Origin: Antedon mediterranea
Taxonomy: Eukaryota > Echinodermata > Crinoidea > Comatulida > Antedonidae
Length of the DNA: 64,000 bases
NCBI RefSeq assembly: GCF_964355755.1
Contig: NC_092679.1
Span: 17,722,932 to 17,786,931 of the forward strand
Direction of reading: 5' to 3'
Under the pieces are notes generated by a model. That model was not told where the DNA came from. It searched no databases and was given only the letters and a program-made list of their open reading frames with translations. Both the position numbers and the translations under genes were made by a program. Of this stretch, positions 54,201 to 64,000 are shown piece by piece. How positions within the stretch are numbered: position 1 is the first letter of the stretch; the number at the start of each line of letters is the position of its first letter.

Positions 54201-57200
54201 TAAATGTGTGTTATAGTATGTCTATTTTTTTGGATGTACATCTTAGTGAGAAGTTGAAAAAATAAATAAAAAGGTCAGTTATGAATTGTTTTTTTTGGTA
54301 CACTTAGGCTAATCAGCGATCTGATCCTATGTCCTCCCTCAAGAGACAACTGCAGGAAAAAGAGCAACAGTTACATAACGGTAAGTAAAACATGCAATCA
54401 GGAAACCTTTGTCATTTTCTATACAACTGTTAAGTGTTATCTATTTCTTGCTTAGTTCGCATAAAATTATCAGATAAAGTCAACATGGAGTGTTATCAAA
54501 TTGTTCTGTATCCAAAAAGATCGAGATTTTTTTTTTATCAAATGAGTTAGTTATATAGTTACTATAAATTTAGTATGGTTTTTTCCATATCTCTCTAATT
54601 ATGTCTTGCTTGTGTGTTGGACGGCCATAAAGCAATGATATGAGCTTTCCTCTTTAAAAAAAAGACTAATAAGAACCTGTAAATATTTATTTTTATGTTA
54701 ATGAGAAAATGCATTTTTTTTAAATTAAAACATATTTCTACTAAAACCGTACACACTATTCTTTGCAGGTTGATACCATTACTTGGTATTATTTAGAATT
54801 CCCAGGGTAGTAAAATATCTATGGGGTGATCCATTGAGATTAAACTTGATGGATCTTTAACCCCTTCATTACTTCCAGGCTTAAAATATAAGAAATTCAC
54901 AATTGAGAAGTAGCATAAACTATAACAAATTTTACAAAAGAATTGTGCACAATTTTACAATGATTTTGGGACATTTTTATGTCAAATCACCATATAAAAT
55001 TTGACGAACATGATGTTTAAAAGGTCCTTCGGGGTGGGGGAATGACCCTCAAGTTTTCCACTCAGCAAAATTTCAGCCTAGCACCCATCCAAAAAATATT
55101 AGGATAACTAAAACTTTTAGATTCACCCACCTGTACGATTATGATACCTACGGCCGGCCGCTAGATGTTTTATTGATGGTATTTGATATTTTTATCTTAC
55201 AGAGATCTTGTCAACCCAGGCTTCGGCTCAAAAGGTGAAAGAGATGCGTAATGAACTTGCACAAGAGAAGCAGCAAACAATGAAATCAGACATGGATCAC
55301 AAAACCAGGATATCTTCATTGGAAAAGGACATACAGGCATTACATCTACGAATGTCACAGGTGCATATTCAAATTTATTCAAATATTGCTAGATGTTTTG
55401 CATACACTGTACACATTTAATAGTAAAATGAAATTATCGAAACCATGCTTATTTTGAAACATGATGTCATCTGTCAAACATACGAAATTATATTTAAATA
55501 TATGAAAACAAATAGTGTCTGGTGAGATTTGACATCTTTGACCTGCCTTCTTCCGAACCCTCATGCTGAGCCTACTTCCTGCAAGCACTGGTCACTTCTA
55601 AAAAATGATATTAATTGCCTTCACTTTCATGTTCTCTATAAATAGCAATAAAAAACAATTTTAATAACTAGGCTAAATTTACACTGTAAAATCCTTTCAT
55701 TTTTGTAGCTTTTTGATGTTTTTTACAACATTGTTAGTGAGATAAAATTGAGAATTTAGTTCCCCATGACCATGAGGTATATTTTTATATAATTATAGTG
55801 GAGCTGTACCTTAGTGGTTCACATGCTTACCTTACAATCCCAAGGTTCAGACTCTTTCTACTCTCCAACTCCAGTAATACTTAGTTTATAACTATGATTA
55901 TAAGTTTTAGTTTATGCTTGCTGTCATTTTCTGATTCGTTTAACACGAATAGCTATTTGCTTTGGTGTTGTTTTTGTGTAAAATTTACCAAAATTAAAAT
56001 AGGTTTTATAATCTTATAAATAATGGAGAGACATGCCCTTTGGCGATAGTTGTCTTTGACAGCTCTTGTCTCTCCTCAGTTCTCCCATTTTATGTTTCAC
56101 TGAAGAAAAGAATAAATAAATATTGTTGTATTGGTGGCGCATACAAGATTGATTTATATAGAAACATGTTTGTTATTTCTATATAGACTCACGAGCAGCA
56201 TTCTAAAGAGGGCGCCAGTTACCAATTGAAGATCAAACAATTACAGGCTATGGTTGATGAGAGCAACTCCGGAGTGATCCAGAAACTGAGAGAAGAAAAC
56301 AACATGCTAAAGACGGAGGCCAACAGAAGTGTTGCAAAGTAAGACAAAAAAGATAAAATGCATCTTTTTAATAACCATTATTCTATTGATGGCATAACAA
56401 AGACAATAGACATTCATGTTTCATATGTTTATCTAAATTCAGAATTAACATACAGTATACTGTAGACACACCCATAAATAAGGCTAAATAAAAGTTTGAA
56501 TGTATATGTGTATATGTATACTATCAGTCTGATCCCCATCTAAAATTAAATAACAAACAACATGAAAATGCCAATCAAACTTTAAGTGAGATATTTCTCC
56601 TAAATATTATGTATTTCAATTAACTTTAATTTACAGCCACAGGATTATAGCCTGGACATAATTTGAATTCCCACTTGCAGTAAAAAATTACTTATCATCT
56701 AAATAAATACTAATACTTATTGCATATTATTGTATTAAATTACAACTAAAACTTGATACAATCTATGCATGTAAATGATTTCTAAGTAGGCAGAATTATC
56801 ATAATATTAGACAGCAATTTTGTTGGTAAAAGTCTAGTCAGCACATGCTAAGCTCAAAATGGCTTTGCCTAGACTTGATTAATGTCTAGACCTAGTGGAC
56901 AAATGATTGCTCTCATTACTAGGAAGTTGCTGTCAGAACATGCTGAGCACATTAGTGTTGGCCTAGCCAGCGGCAAAATCATCTTTTTTTTTTAACCCGA
57001 CATATATGACACATCAGCTCGTTAAAAAAAAATTAAAATTCATAACAAAACCATACATCCTCTTTCAATTCCAAAATAACCATGTGCTACGTACCTCATG
57101 AGTCACCATCAGTTTTCTTTTTTTTTTATTAACAGAAGATCTAAATAACTAAATAATTTCAGATCAAATAAAACAGGGATAACTTTATTTTGAGTTATAT

Positions 57201-60200
57201 TTGTTTCACTTTTTATTAATTCAATTATTTTATTTTTTATTAATTGAACATTTTTATTTATAAATATTTGAATACTAAATTGAAATGATTTTAATCTGTA
57301 CTGTTACAGTTTGAAATCTCTACCTACTAGTTCGATAAAGAGGTTATTAATTTAATGTTCAGACCACAATTTTTGTCAAAAGACTTCCTTGTGATGTTAG
57401 GATTATGAGTCATACATATCTTTTTACAAAATAATTACATTGTAGTAAATCTTAGTTTGCTTTCGAATTCTTTGTGTTTCTGAAATGTAAAATTGTTTAT
57501 TGGGGTTCTTTTTTTTAATGTGTATTGTCATATAATATCTATACTGTAAGAGAAAAGGAGAGTTTGTACATTGTTTTTATACAAATTGTTGCTTCAGGAA
57601 TATTGCATGCAAAGTTTTAAATCACATTTGAACATAAGGGATTTGGTAATCTCAACATATTGAATGATTTTTCCTGCATTTGCAACTAATAATTAATTTT
57701 TTTTTTTTAACCACAAAAAAAAAAATGAATTCAAATTCAACAAACATTTATTTCATCAAATGCCATACAACTAATGCAATGCATAAAATGAGGACCAACT
57801 TAACTTGTCTCAGTTGGCCCTTAAACATGGTTACAAAAAATAAAGAGCAAGTGAGAATATGAAGCATTAGTAATGATATAATAAACAACTTGAAATTATA
57901 TAAAAATGTGCTTTTTCTAGGAAAGAACAGTTGATGGGAAATGAGCTAGCTCGCCTGCAGGCTGAGAACAGTAAGCTTCAATCGCAGTTGTCTGGGAACA
58001 AAGACCATAGCCGCAAGACTGACGACCTTCGACACAACTACGAGAGCCGAATTGGACAACTAGAACAACAGTTGCAACAAGTACAAGTTAACCATGTATG
58101 TTTTTCCTTTATTTAATAAAAATGCATTTAACACTGTCTACACTATCAAACTTTATATGACAAAAAAATGTGATGTGCCCATGTGGACACGATGACATCA
58201 TATCACTACCATATTTGGGCACATCACACTTTTTTGATAGTGTAGACAGAGCTTTAGACAATAACCTTCATTCATGTCTTGTTTAGAACGAAAAGGAGAA
58301 TATGCTAAGCAAGAGGCTAGAAGAGATGAGCTCAGAACTGCGTACAGCAGATGATCAGAAGTCCACCCTTGCTAGAGAACTTGAGGCAGCCCAGAAATCT
58401 GCCAAAATGGCTGCTACGGAGGCCGATAAAACTAAAAAGCAGTTTCAAGAATTACAAAAAAGCAATAGCGGCGAGTCAGAGGCTTACACCAATTTGGAGA
58501 GCAAGTTAAAGGTTCGTTTTTCATATTAATTATGTAAAAATTACCTGAAAAATCTATGTGCTTTTCAGTACCTGTACTGTAGTAAATACAATTATTCTGG
58601 AAGTTCAAAACAGTACAAAATGTCTTTATTATCTGAGAAATTACATTGCTGATGGAAGTCACAGAAAAGATACATTTTTAAACTAAAAAATGTAATGTGC
58701 CCATATATACACGTTGATGTCATATCACTACCATACTACTAGTTTGATAGTGTGGATGGAGCTTAACATGCATTTTTTGTCAAAATAAATTAACAACAAA
58801 TTCTATTCTCATCTATACAAGTTTATCTATCTCTGTATTGCAAGCGATCAACCATAATTTGTGTTAATATATATTAGACCAAACAAAGTTGGGTTGATTA
58901 TGAGAAAAGGATCATGTCCCAATAATTGTTGTGGATTTGCTTTGAAAATAAAATTAATTGATAAGATGGGACATTCTTTAGGTAGTTCTTCGTGAGAAAG
59001 CAGACTTGGATGCTAGGCTGGGCAATGTGCAGGCCCACTTTGCCCAGGAGGAGCGCAAGTTCACAGAGACGCTAAAGCGTCTTAAGGTCTGTCTTCAAAT
59101 GGCTGTTGTTGTCACAATGCTTTGTTTAGTAGCTTTATGTGGTGTTTTGCTGTTCTAAGTACAAAAAAAATATGTGTTACGTTTTTATTTTTTTTTTAGA
59201 CTTTCATTTGCAGGAAATGCTTATCAAAATTCTTCATAAAAAAATATTCATAACTTTGGCTGTTGTATTTTTATTTTAAACTCTACCTACACTACTATAT
59301 GGTTGGTTGGAATATAACACACATTCATTGAATATGTTCTTTACTGACCCACCTGGGATAAAACCCACCCATTCCCATGTTTGGATTATCTACAAAATTG
59401 TACAATAAAAGAAGAATGACTGTGTGTGGTGCTTAATAAATATTTCTTTGTTTTGTATCGTTAAAAGTTTGTTAAACTACCTAAACTACCACTAATCCAT
59501 GCTACAGTATGTTTCTATGAAGGAATCCACTTCAATTTGCTCTGTACAGCAATATTATACTGTTTATAACACAAAATATATGTTGTCCTCTGTACAGCCT
59601 AGATATTGCAATAGCAATTTTGGATCACCAGTTTTAGCCAGAATCCCGGTATAATTAATTTTTTTATTGCCTTGTAAAGAATGATTGATGATTCCTAATA
59701 ATCAATATAAAAAATATTAAATTACATTACAGAGTATTAAAATGTCACAAAATTAAGAATTTTATAAATCCAGGATATGATTATTATTATTATAAAATAG
59801 TTTTTGAAGCTGATATTCTTCATGTAAACATTGACGCTTAATTCAAATTTATTTTCTATAATTTCTTTGCAAACCACTCTTTTGTTTTTAATGTTTTAAT
59901 TTGGTAAGTTTATTCTATATTTCTTTTTATTTTCAGTTTTAATTTCAGTTATTCATCCATTTATCTTTATCATTCTAGTTTAGTGTCTATTGCAGGCTTT
60001 CACTCAATCAGAGGTTCCTCCAATTATAGGCCCCAACCAATTTTCAAGATTTTCCCAAAATGCTCCCTTATTTGGCTTCTCCAATCAAAAACTTTAATTT
60101 GCTATCACTTCTGTGACCTGGATGTGCGACCTGGATAGGCAAAAATATTTTATGACCGCTATCGAGTCGGTCAATACTGCATAAGCAGTGTGTCGTGAAA

Positions 60201-63200
60201 ACGAAAAGGTAGCTATAGGCCTATGAAATTCTGGTCCTGTTAATACTAATACCGTAATTCTTAATTATTTACTACATTTTATATACATTTTTATACAGTT
60301 TTTGCAGTAGATTGGAATTAAATACTGAATAAATTGCTTTAAATTCCATGCAAGCTACACATTGCTGTAGTTATTTTTCTTCTTTGCTTGCTTTCTTTTT
60401 GCTATTCTTGTCTTCTCGTTGTACCTGGGTATTATCGCATCATTATGATACTACGAAAGTAAATCCTTTCATTGCCATGTGGATTTTGTCACTTAGCATG
60501 GATTTATTTCTTGCCTTTTTATTTGATTTCCTTGCAGTTATTTATGCTTACTATTGCTATCATGGTGGCTCGATTATTTTACATGTGCATGTGTGTATTT
60601 TATTTTTCATTTGTGGTTATTATGATGCAACTACTGGTGTATTGTTGAATTGCAAAATTAATTGTCAGTGAATATATATTAAATATATATTTATTTAATA
60701 TACTATACATAATATTGTTAAAACATTGTTGAATTTGTATTTGCACGGATCCAGGGAAGAACAACCTCAGTGGTTAAATAAAGTTGTAAAGAAAATAATG
60801 TATTTCAAATTTAGCTCAGTATCGCTAGTAAATCAATCAATTTTTTTTAAATTAAAAATGACTAATCACCTGATGTTTAGCAGATCAGTTTGTTGTTTTG
60901 TTTTTTTTTAATATAAAAATGATTTTGTATTCAGGTACATTTTTAATTTTATTTATTTCATTTTACTTTTATTTTGGAAACGGACGTCCATAGTTACAAA
61001 ATCAATTGCATAGATAAGTTTAAATAAAAAAGGAAAAAAAAAAAGACACCAGTATCAGATCATCTCAGGATCTCCCATTATTTTGTTATGGAGCCTGGAT
61101 TATTCAAATGATGATGCTATAATACATTTCATTTTTGTATTATTCAAACTATTATATTTTAACAATTTTTTTTCATTTATTCTTATGCATTATTTTAATC
61201 AAGGTAATTGTTATTGTTTAATTTTGTAATCATAAAATATTGACTGTTTCTATTTTATTTAATAGGATGCAAATGAACAGAATGATGAACTGAAAGACAA
61301 ATTGAAATCTTCAGCGGATCAGTTAAATAGCCGAGAGAAATCCACTATTGAAAAAGAGAAACAAATACAGGTAATATAAAAAAAACAACAATTTTGTTAG
61401 TTAGTTAAATTGCCCTTTTTTAATACACATCCAACAGCCAGAAACTTACCAATTACAGGATGGGTAAACTATTTTATAATTTATCGTGCTTATAGACGAA
61501 GTATTTTTTTAGGTTTAGTGAGTGGAGTATAAAGAGTGGTGAGTTACATCCCTGACACAAGGTCAGGATTGAACCCTTGACATCAAGATTGGAAAGAAAG
61601 CATGTTAACCATACAGAATAGAAATGTTAGAAATATCTGAAATAACTTATTCTTTTATTTTCAGGATCAAAAAAATCAAATTAGTTCATTGAATAGCCAA
61701 GTTTCAGAGCTTAAGAAGAGCTTAGCAAACAAAACAGAATCTGACAGTGCCATTAATGGACAGGTCAAAGAGACAGAGTCATTGTAAGTTTTTACCTTTA
61801 ACCGTTCATGTCTCTGTATAGCATTTAAGACTCCTTTTACACTGCTTTTAAGCTATGTAAAACATACATATATTGCATATGTGGATGTACGTACAAGTTT
61901 GATTCATGTTCAGGGTCACTGAATTGATAACGGAACTTAACCTCAACAGGTTAAATGTTACCATAATTTAAGCACTCCGAAACTGAGCAAAATACTGCGA
62001 AGTGCACCTATATTGAAGATAAAGATAACTCAAGATTTAATTGGCTTTCTTAAATAAAAACATACAACTTTGTTTGTATCCATCCAAAATTTAAAACTCA
62101 TGTCCTCACCCATGGTGTTCAATATTCTGTATTGTAGAAAAAGTTTCTTGAATACACAAAACAATGCAGGTCTTTAGAATATTTTTTTGATATTAAATTC
62201 TGGTTGAGAGTAGAACCTGACGGATTCAGAATTCAACGAACACCATTTGATGATAATTTTACTTTATTTGCAGATTAAAAGAAAAAGAATCAATAATTAC
62301 TGATCTTCAAGAAAAAGTTGGTTCCAGTCAATCCGAACTTGAAAAGCTTAAGGCAGAGGTAGATAAGCAGAAGAAAAAAAATGATGTAAGTAATATATAT
62401 TTAATTTTGTTAACATGAAGGCAAATAATGAATTTTGTTAACATGAAGGCAAATAAAAAATCATAAAAAATGAAGGGCTTTTGAATACGTTTACTGTACT
62501 GACTGAAGTAAAGCCATTCCCATTTAACATGAAATATAGCCAAGACAACCCATTTACAATCACCTCACTAAACTCATAGCCAGCCTGAATCTCCGTCAAT
62601 CAATGTTCTCGTTATTTTATGTTGTTTAAAGCTCTGTCTACACTATCAAACTAGTTTGACAAAAAAGGTGTGATGTGCCCAAATATGGTAGTGATATGAT
62701 GTCATCGTGTCCATATATCGGCACATCACATTTTCACTTAATGTTTGATAGTTTTAGACAGAACTTAATGTTGTTATAATTGTCATCATTATTAACAAAC
62801 ATGAATAAGTATATATTATTAGTACTTTTAATAATAGTTTAATTATTGGTATGTATGAAAGGGTGTACAATACAAACAGTTTTAGTAGGAAACAATCGCC
62901 CTTTCTTCTGTATTCTATGCCTAGGCCCTACGAGATAAAAACTGGAAGGCAATGAATGCCATCTCAGCTTCAGAAAAAGCCTGCGAGGAGAAAGTGTCCC
63001 AGGGACTAAAGGATCTTAAGGTAGCTTGTAACATTGTTAATATTGAAAAATGTTATGTAAATTTTGTGGCATGTTGGGTGGAGTAATGTTTTTATTATAT
63101 TTATGAATATCATAATTATTGCACAAGGTTCATAAGTAACAATGTTCTTAATGTTTATTTACTATTATTACTATAAAGATTTTCGTTGATTTCTTCTCAA

Positions 63201-64000
63201 TTTGCATTTAGATTTTTGTTTTTAATTTTCTGTTCATGGGAAAATATCATTACCACATATAAAAAAAATCTCTGAATTTCACAATCCATGTGCCGTATTT
63301 CAAATTTGTTAGAAAGTCAACGAGCAGAAAGATTACACATTTTATTTTGTTATACAAGTGTCATTTTTACACCTCAACTTGAACTGCGAGGCTGCGAAAT
63401 TTTCCACTTTCTATATGTTACATTTAATGTTGATAAAGTTTGCACAGAGAATCTTGGACATACGTTGTGGCGTATGGATTGTGAAATAGGAGAACAGCAC
63501 TGGTTCATAGCAATTGATAATATTAAACTACAATATATCCTCGAGTATAATCGATTATGATTATATTGCTAGTAGGTCTATCCCATATTTGGGCTTGCCT
63601 GTCACACGCTTTGCTAGTTTGGCTGTAGTGCTCTTTCCAATATTTTTCAATTTGTTATTATATAGTATATAATTTTCTTAATTTTTGGCTGAAAAAATAA
63701 GAGTTTGAATAAACAAATTTGAAAAAGAAGTCTTTTTGCTACAGTATGAATGTTTGTATATAAAAACTGTACTGCAGATGCTATCATAAATAATGTACTG
63801 TAAGTGTGCCACACTTTCCTCCAAGATATTCACAGGAGAGCTATAAACGAGTATTAAAATCACAACTAAATCCATAAGACTCGTTCTAGATTCTATAACG
63901 TTCGTTTCAACACTTTTAATGTTTTCTATATTGCGAATTATTTATTAGCAATAAAGAAAAAATTTATCCAAATATCACACTTTATTTTTTGCTAATGCTT
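44645..64000 (+). CDS. RRBP1: p180/kinectin-family ER coiled-coil protein (gene span, 3' partial)
   Basis: Member of the ribosome-binding protein 1 / kinectin family: an ER membrane protein with a short lumenal N-terminus, one transmembrane helix and a long cytoplasmic coiled coil implicated in ribosome, mRNA and microtubule association. Twelve coding exons give 694 residues before the window ends. Residues 11-19 (MDVYEPQTF) align with the vertebrate N-terminus. A hydrophobic helix spans about 19-40, followed by SYEEAIAEQRAHME and a long Lys/Pro-rich basic segment to about 209. Heptad-rich coiled coil runs from about 235 to the end. ALRDKNWKAMNAISASEKAC matches the RRBP1/KTN1 signature around NWKAM. 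The decapeptide repeats of mammalian RRBP1 are absent, so the protein is equally kinectin-like; I use RRBP1 only as a family label. The alternative start Met11 (44675) has the better Kozak context. Confidence 0.9.
46493..46610. repeat. Family A MITE, right end lost
   Basis: AAGCTCTGTATATACATTAT, CAAACTAGAAATGACAAAA, GATGCACCCAAATATGG and TTGGCACATCACAT are present; the right terminus is replaced by unrelated sequence. Confidence 0.65.
47317..48771. mobile_element. 1.45-kb foldback/TIR element with internal CCTACGATGTATTGTT satellite
   Basis: TACAGTACAGAAAGAAATTA (left) and TTTTCTTTCTGTACTGTA (right) are inverted outer ends, possibly with TA target duplication. Inside each end lie CGTAGG/CCTACG-rich inverted arms (GTAGGTAGAACGTAGG left, CCTACGTTCTATCTACG right). 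Between them, 47397-47545 and 47685-47735 carry tandem units CCTACGATGTATTGTT alternating TCTC and YGTAG linkers. A 123-bp imperfect duplication (ACATGTGAG, GAGAGTAT, GTTTCATG) occurs at 48043 and 48166. No transposase frame is present. Confidence 0.8.
49098..49345. repeat. Short TIR pair enclosing a tRNA-like SINE head
   Basis: CTGTCACATTTGCC (left) and GGCAAATGTGACCG (right) are inverted. Inside, TGGTCGAGTGGAAAAGG (A-box-like, 49191) and GGGTTCGAGGTC (B-box-like, 49231-49242) are spaced as in a tRNA-derived promoter. Confidence 0.5.
49430..49558. mobile_element. MITE with CTGTGGCC/GGTCAC ends
   Basis: The left end (CCTGTGGCCTTGTTCACCAT, CACACTTAGGCTAAGGG) mirrors the right end (CTCACTTAAGTATGATTGG, TGAATACGGTCAC). 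Two halves of the same element flank other insertions in HECTD1 intron 9. Confidence 0.65.
51010..51143 (+). CDS. RRBP1: p180/kinectin exon 2
   Basis: Acceptor TTCCTAG, donor GTAAGT; 134 nt. Encodes ASSGSVKTVVATIKAARLND and KEIQQIVDTLLNKQNG, the helical region before the coiled coil (vertebrate STVGSMVF... counterpart). Confidence 0.9.
52054..52118 (+). repeat. tRNA-like Pol III promoter, unit 1
   Basis: TGGCGCAGCGGTTGAAGCG (A box, 52057) and AAGTTCAAGACC (B box, 52107-52118) with about 40 nt between. The same pair is in unit 2 at 53022 and 53071. The arms do not fold into a full cloverleaf, so I call a tRNA-derived SINE head, not a tRNA. Confidence 0.55.
53020..53082 (+). repeat. tRNA-like Pol III promoter, unit 2
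   Basis: TGGCGCAGCGGTTGAAGCG (53022) and GAGTTCAAGATC (53071-53082). Unit 2 reads TGCGATGGAGTGACAATTCC between the boxes, slightly closer to a tRNA than unit 1. Confidence 0.55.
54025..54150 (+). repeat. SINE body related to 21775-21985
   Basis: ACATCTCTCAAGATGAGTAG, GGGGTTACCTTGGTATACTA and CACAGCCACTGATCATAAC match the reverse complement of the SINE in HECTD1 intron 16. Confidence 0.55.
54308..54380 (+). CDS. RRBP1: p180/kinectin exon 3
   Basis: Acceptor CACTTAG, donor GTAAGT; 73 nt. Encodes ANQRSDPMSSLKRQLQEKEQ then QLHN; the DPxxxLKRQLxEKE motif is conserved in RRBP1 and kinectin. Confidence 0.93.
54381..55202 (+). other. p180 intron 3
   Basis: AT-rich; no repeat family or exon recognised. 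A palindromic CGGCCGGCCG stands out at about 55152. Confidence 0.5.
55203..55360 (+). CDS. RRBP1: p180/kinectin exon 4
   Basis: Acceptor CTTACAG, donor GTGCAT; 158 nt. Encodes ILSTQASAQKVKEMRNELAQ and SDMDHKTRISSLEKDIQALH, coiled coil with regular heptads. Confidence 0.92.
55361..56186 (+). other. p180 intron 4
   Basis: At about 55800-55870 a SINE-like head (CTTAGTGGTTCACATGC, then CCAAGGTTCAGACTC) is visible. Nothing else recognised. Confidence 0.45.
56187..56338 (+). CDS. RRBP1: p180/kinectin exon 5
   Basis: Acceptor TATATAG, donor GTAAGA; 152 nt. Encodes YQLKIKQLQAMVDESNSGVI and QKLREENNMLKTEANRSVAK, matching the RLQQENSILRDALN region of RRBP1. Confidence 0.93.
56339..57920 (+). other. 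p180 intron 5
   Basis: AT-rich. A relic of the CTCACTTAAGT-type MITE (AACTTTAAGTGAGATATTTC) lies near 56578. No exon recognised. Confidence 0.5.
57921..58095 (+). CDS. RRBP1: p180/kinectin exon 6
   Basis: Acceptor TTTCTAG, donor GTATGT; 175 nt. Encodes KEQLMGNELARLQAENSKLQ and YESRIGQLEQQLQQVQVNH, coiled coil. Confidence 0.93.
58132..58255. mobile_element. Family A MITE
   Basis: CACTGTCTACACTATCAAAC and TTTTGATAGTGTAGACAGAG; the interior has ACGATGACATCATATCAC. It nearly fills p180 intron 6 (58096-58286). Confidence 0.8.
58287..58511 (+). CDS. RRBP1: p180/kinectin exon 7
   Basis: Acceptor TGTTTAG, donor GTTCGT; 225 nt, phase 0. Encodes NEKENMLSKRLEEMSSELRT, LARELEAAQKSAKMAATEAD and SEAYTNLESKLK. 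Confidence 0.93.
58681..58765. repeat. Family A MITE, left end lost
   Basis: ATGTAATGTGCCCATATATA, GATGTCATATCACTACCAT and AGTTTGATAGTGTGGATGG. Confidence 0.6.
58982..59086 (+). CDS. RRBP1: p180/kinectin exon 8
   Basis: Acceptor CTTTAG, donor GTCTGT; 105 nt, phase 0. Encodes VVLREKADLDARLGNVQAHF and AQEERKFTETLKRLK. Confidence 0.92.
59087..61265 (+). other. p180 intron 8, 2.2 kb
   Basis: No repeat family recognised. Open frames at 60348-60671 and 60726-60911 lack family resemblance and in-phase splice sites. An additional phase-0 exon cannot be excluded. Confidence 0.5.
61266..61370 (+). CDS. RRBP1: p180/kinectin exon 9
   Basis: Acceptor TTTAATAG, donor GTAATA; 105 nt, phase 0. Encodes DANEQNDELKDKLKSSADQL and NSREKSTIEKEKQIQ. 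Exons 8 and 9 are both 35 codons, exactly five heptads. Confidence 0.92.
61540..61620 (-). repeat. tRNA-derived SINE-like head (minus strand)
   Basis: Reverse complement has CTGTATGGTTAACATGC and GGGTTCAATCCTGACC about 35 nt apart, fitting degenerate A and B boxes. Confidence 0.4.
61665..61783 (+). CDS. RRBP1: p180/kinectin exon 10
   Basis: Acceptor TTTTCAG, donor GTAAGT; 119 nt. Encodes DQKNQISSLNSQVSELKKSL and ANKTESDSAINGQVKETES. Confidence 0.92.
62274..62385 (+). CDS. RRBP1: p180/kinectin exon 11
   Basis: Acceptor TTTGCAG, donor GTAAGT; 112 nt. Encodes LKEKESIITDLQEKVGSSQS and ELEKLKAEVDKQKKKND; the KKKND end corresponds to VKNND in RRBP1. Confidence 0.94.
62628..62767. mobile_element. 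Family A MITE
   Basis: AAGCTCTGTCTACACTATCA and TGTTTGATAGTTTTAGACAG; the interior has CCCAAATATGGTAGTGATAT. Confidence 0.8.
62925..63020 (+). CDS. RRBP1: p180/kinectin exon 12 (last in window)
   Basis: Acceptor TGCCTAG, donor GTAGCT; 96 nt, phase 0. Encodes ALRDKNWKAMNAISASEKAC and EEKVSQGLKDLK. RxKNWKAMxA is the most diagnostic stretch for the RRBP1/kinectin family; the gene continues beyond 64000. Confidence 0.95.
63021..64000 (+). other. p180 intron 12 (open at right edge)
   Basis: A 90-codon open frame at 63288-63560 has no recognised family and no phase-0 splice sites; otherwise AT-rich with nothing recognised. Confidence 0.45.

Noticed and set aside
60348-60671. 107-codon hydrophobic frame in p180 intron 8
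   Set aside because: Hydrophobicity comes from T-rich sequence; out of context for a cytoplasmic coiled coil and without phase-0 acceptor/donor.

Overview
The window is eukaryotic nuclear DNA: strongly AT-rich, with coding sequence in short exons (about 60-630 nt) bounded by GT/AG introns, and introns packed with small inverted-repeat elements. No bacterial, viral or organellar genes were found. The protein families are animal. Intact methionine-salvage and ER coiled-coil genes, AGGCCTAG-rich intronic stretches and the repeat style suggest a marine invertebrate deuterostome such as an echinoderm. That assignment is an inference; no species-diagnostic gene is present.

Three genes were reconstructed by chaining exons in phase. 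(1) Positions 1-38240, plus strand: HECTD1, a large HECT-type E3 ubiquitin ligase. Forty-three exons give 2477 codons plus stop. Only the first about 40 residues lie left of the window. The order is helical-repeat N-terminus, ankyrin repeats, SUN-like domain, MIB/HERC2 domain, Ser-rich and acidic linkers, small helical domain and catalytic HECT domain. (2) Positions 41029-42937, minus strand: ENOPH1, enolase-phosphatase E1 of the methionine salvage pathway, complete in four exons (276 aa). (3) Positions 44645-63020 and beyond, plus strand: the p180/kinectin family (RRBP1/KTN1), an N-terminally anchored ER coiled-coil protein. Twelve coding exons (694 aa) are seen and the gene runs off the right edge. 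HECTD1 and ENOPH1 converge; ENOPH1 and the p180 gene diverge from a shared intergenic region of about 0.8-1.7 kb. The three gene products have no known common pathway.

The rest is intron, flank and repeat. A palindromic MITE (family A, TIR core GTCTACACTATCAAAC) occurs about a dozen times. Other families are a GTTCCCACTAGAACGTAACG-type TIR element (family B), an AGTCAACTCTCCCAATAC-type element (family C), CCCCTATTAAGGGGACAC elements (family D) and tRNA-promoter-bearing SINE-like units. There is also a CCGGAG-rich 580-bp TIR element, a 1.45-kb foldback element with an internal satellite, and a 0.9-kb tandem duplication. Tandem arrays lie at 23229, 25354 and 39059.

The most unusual locus is in HECTD1 intron 5. 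Three tandem partial copies of the next exon, each with its own acceptor-like AG, sit directly upstream of the functional exon. No convincing new multi-gene system was found; the novelty here is repeat architecture and possible splice or isoform biology.
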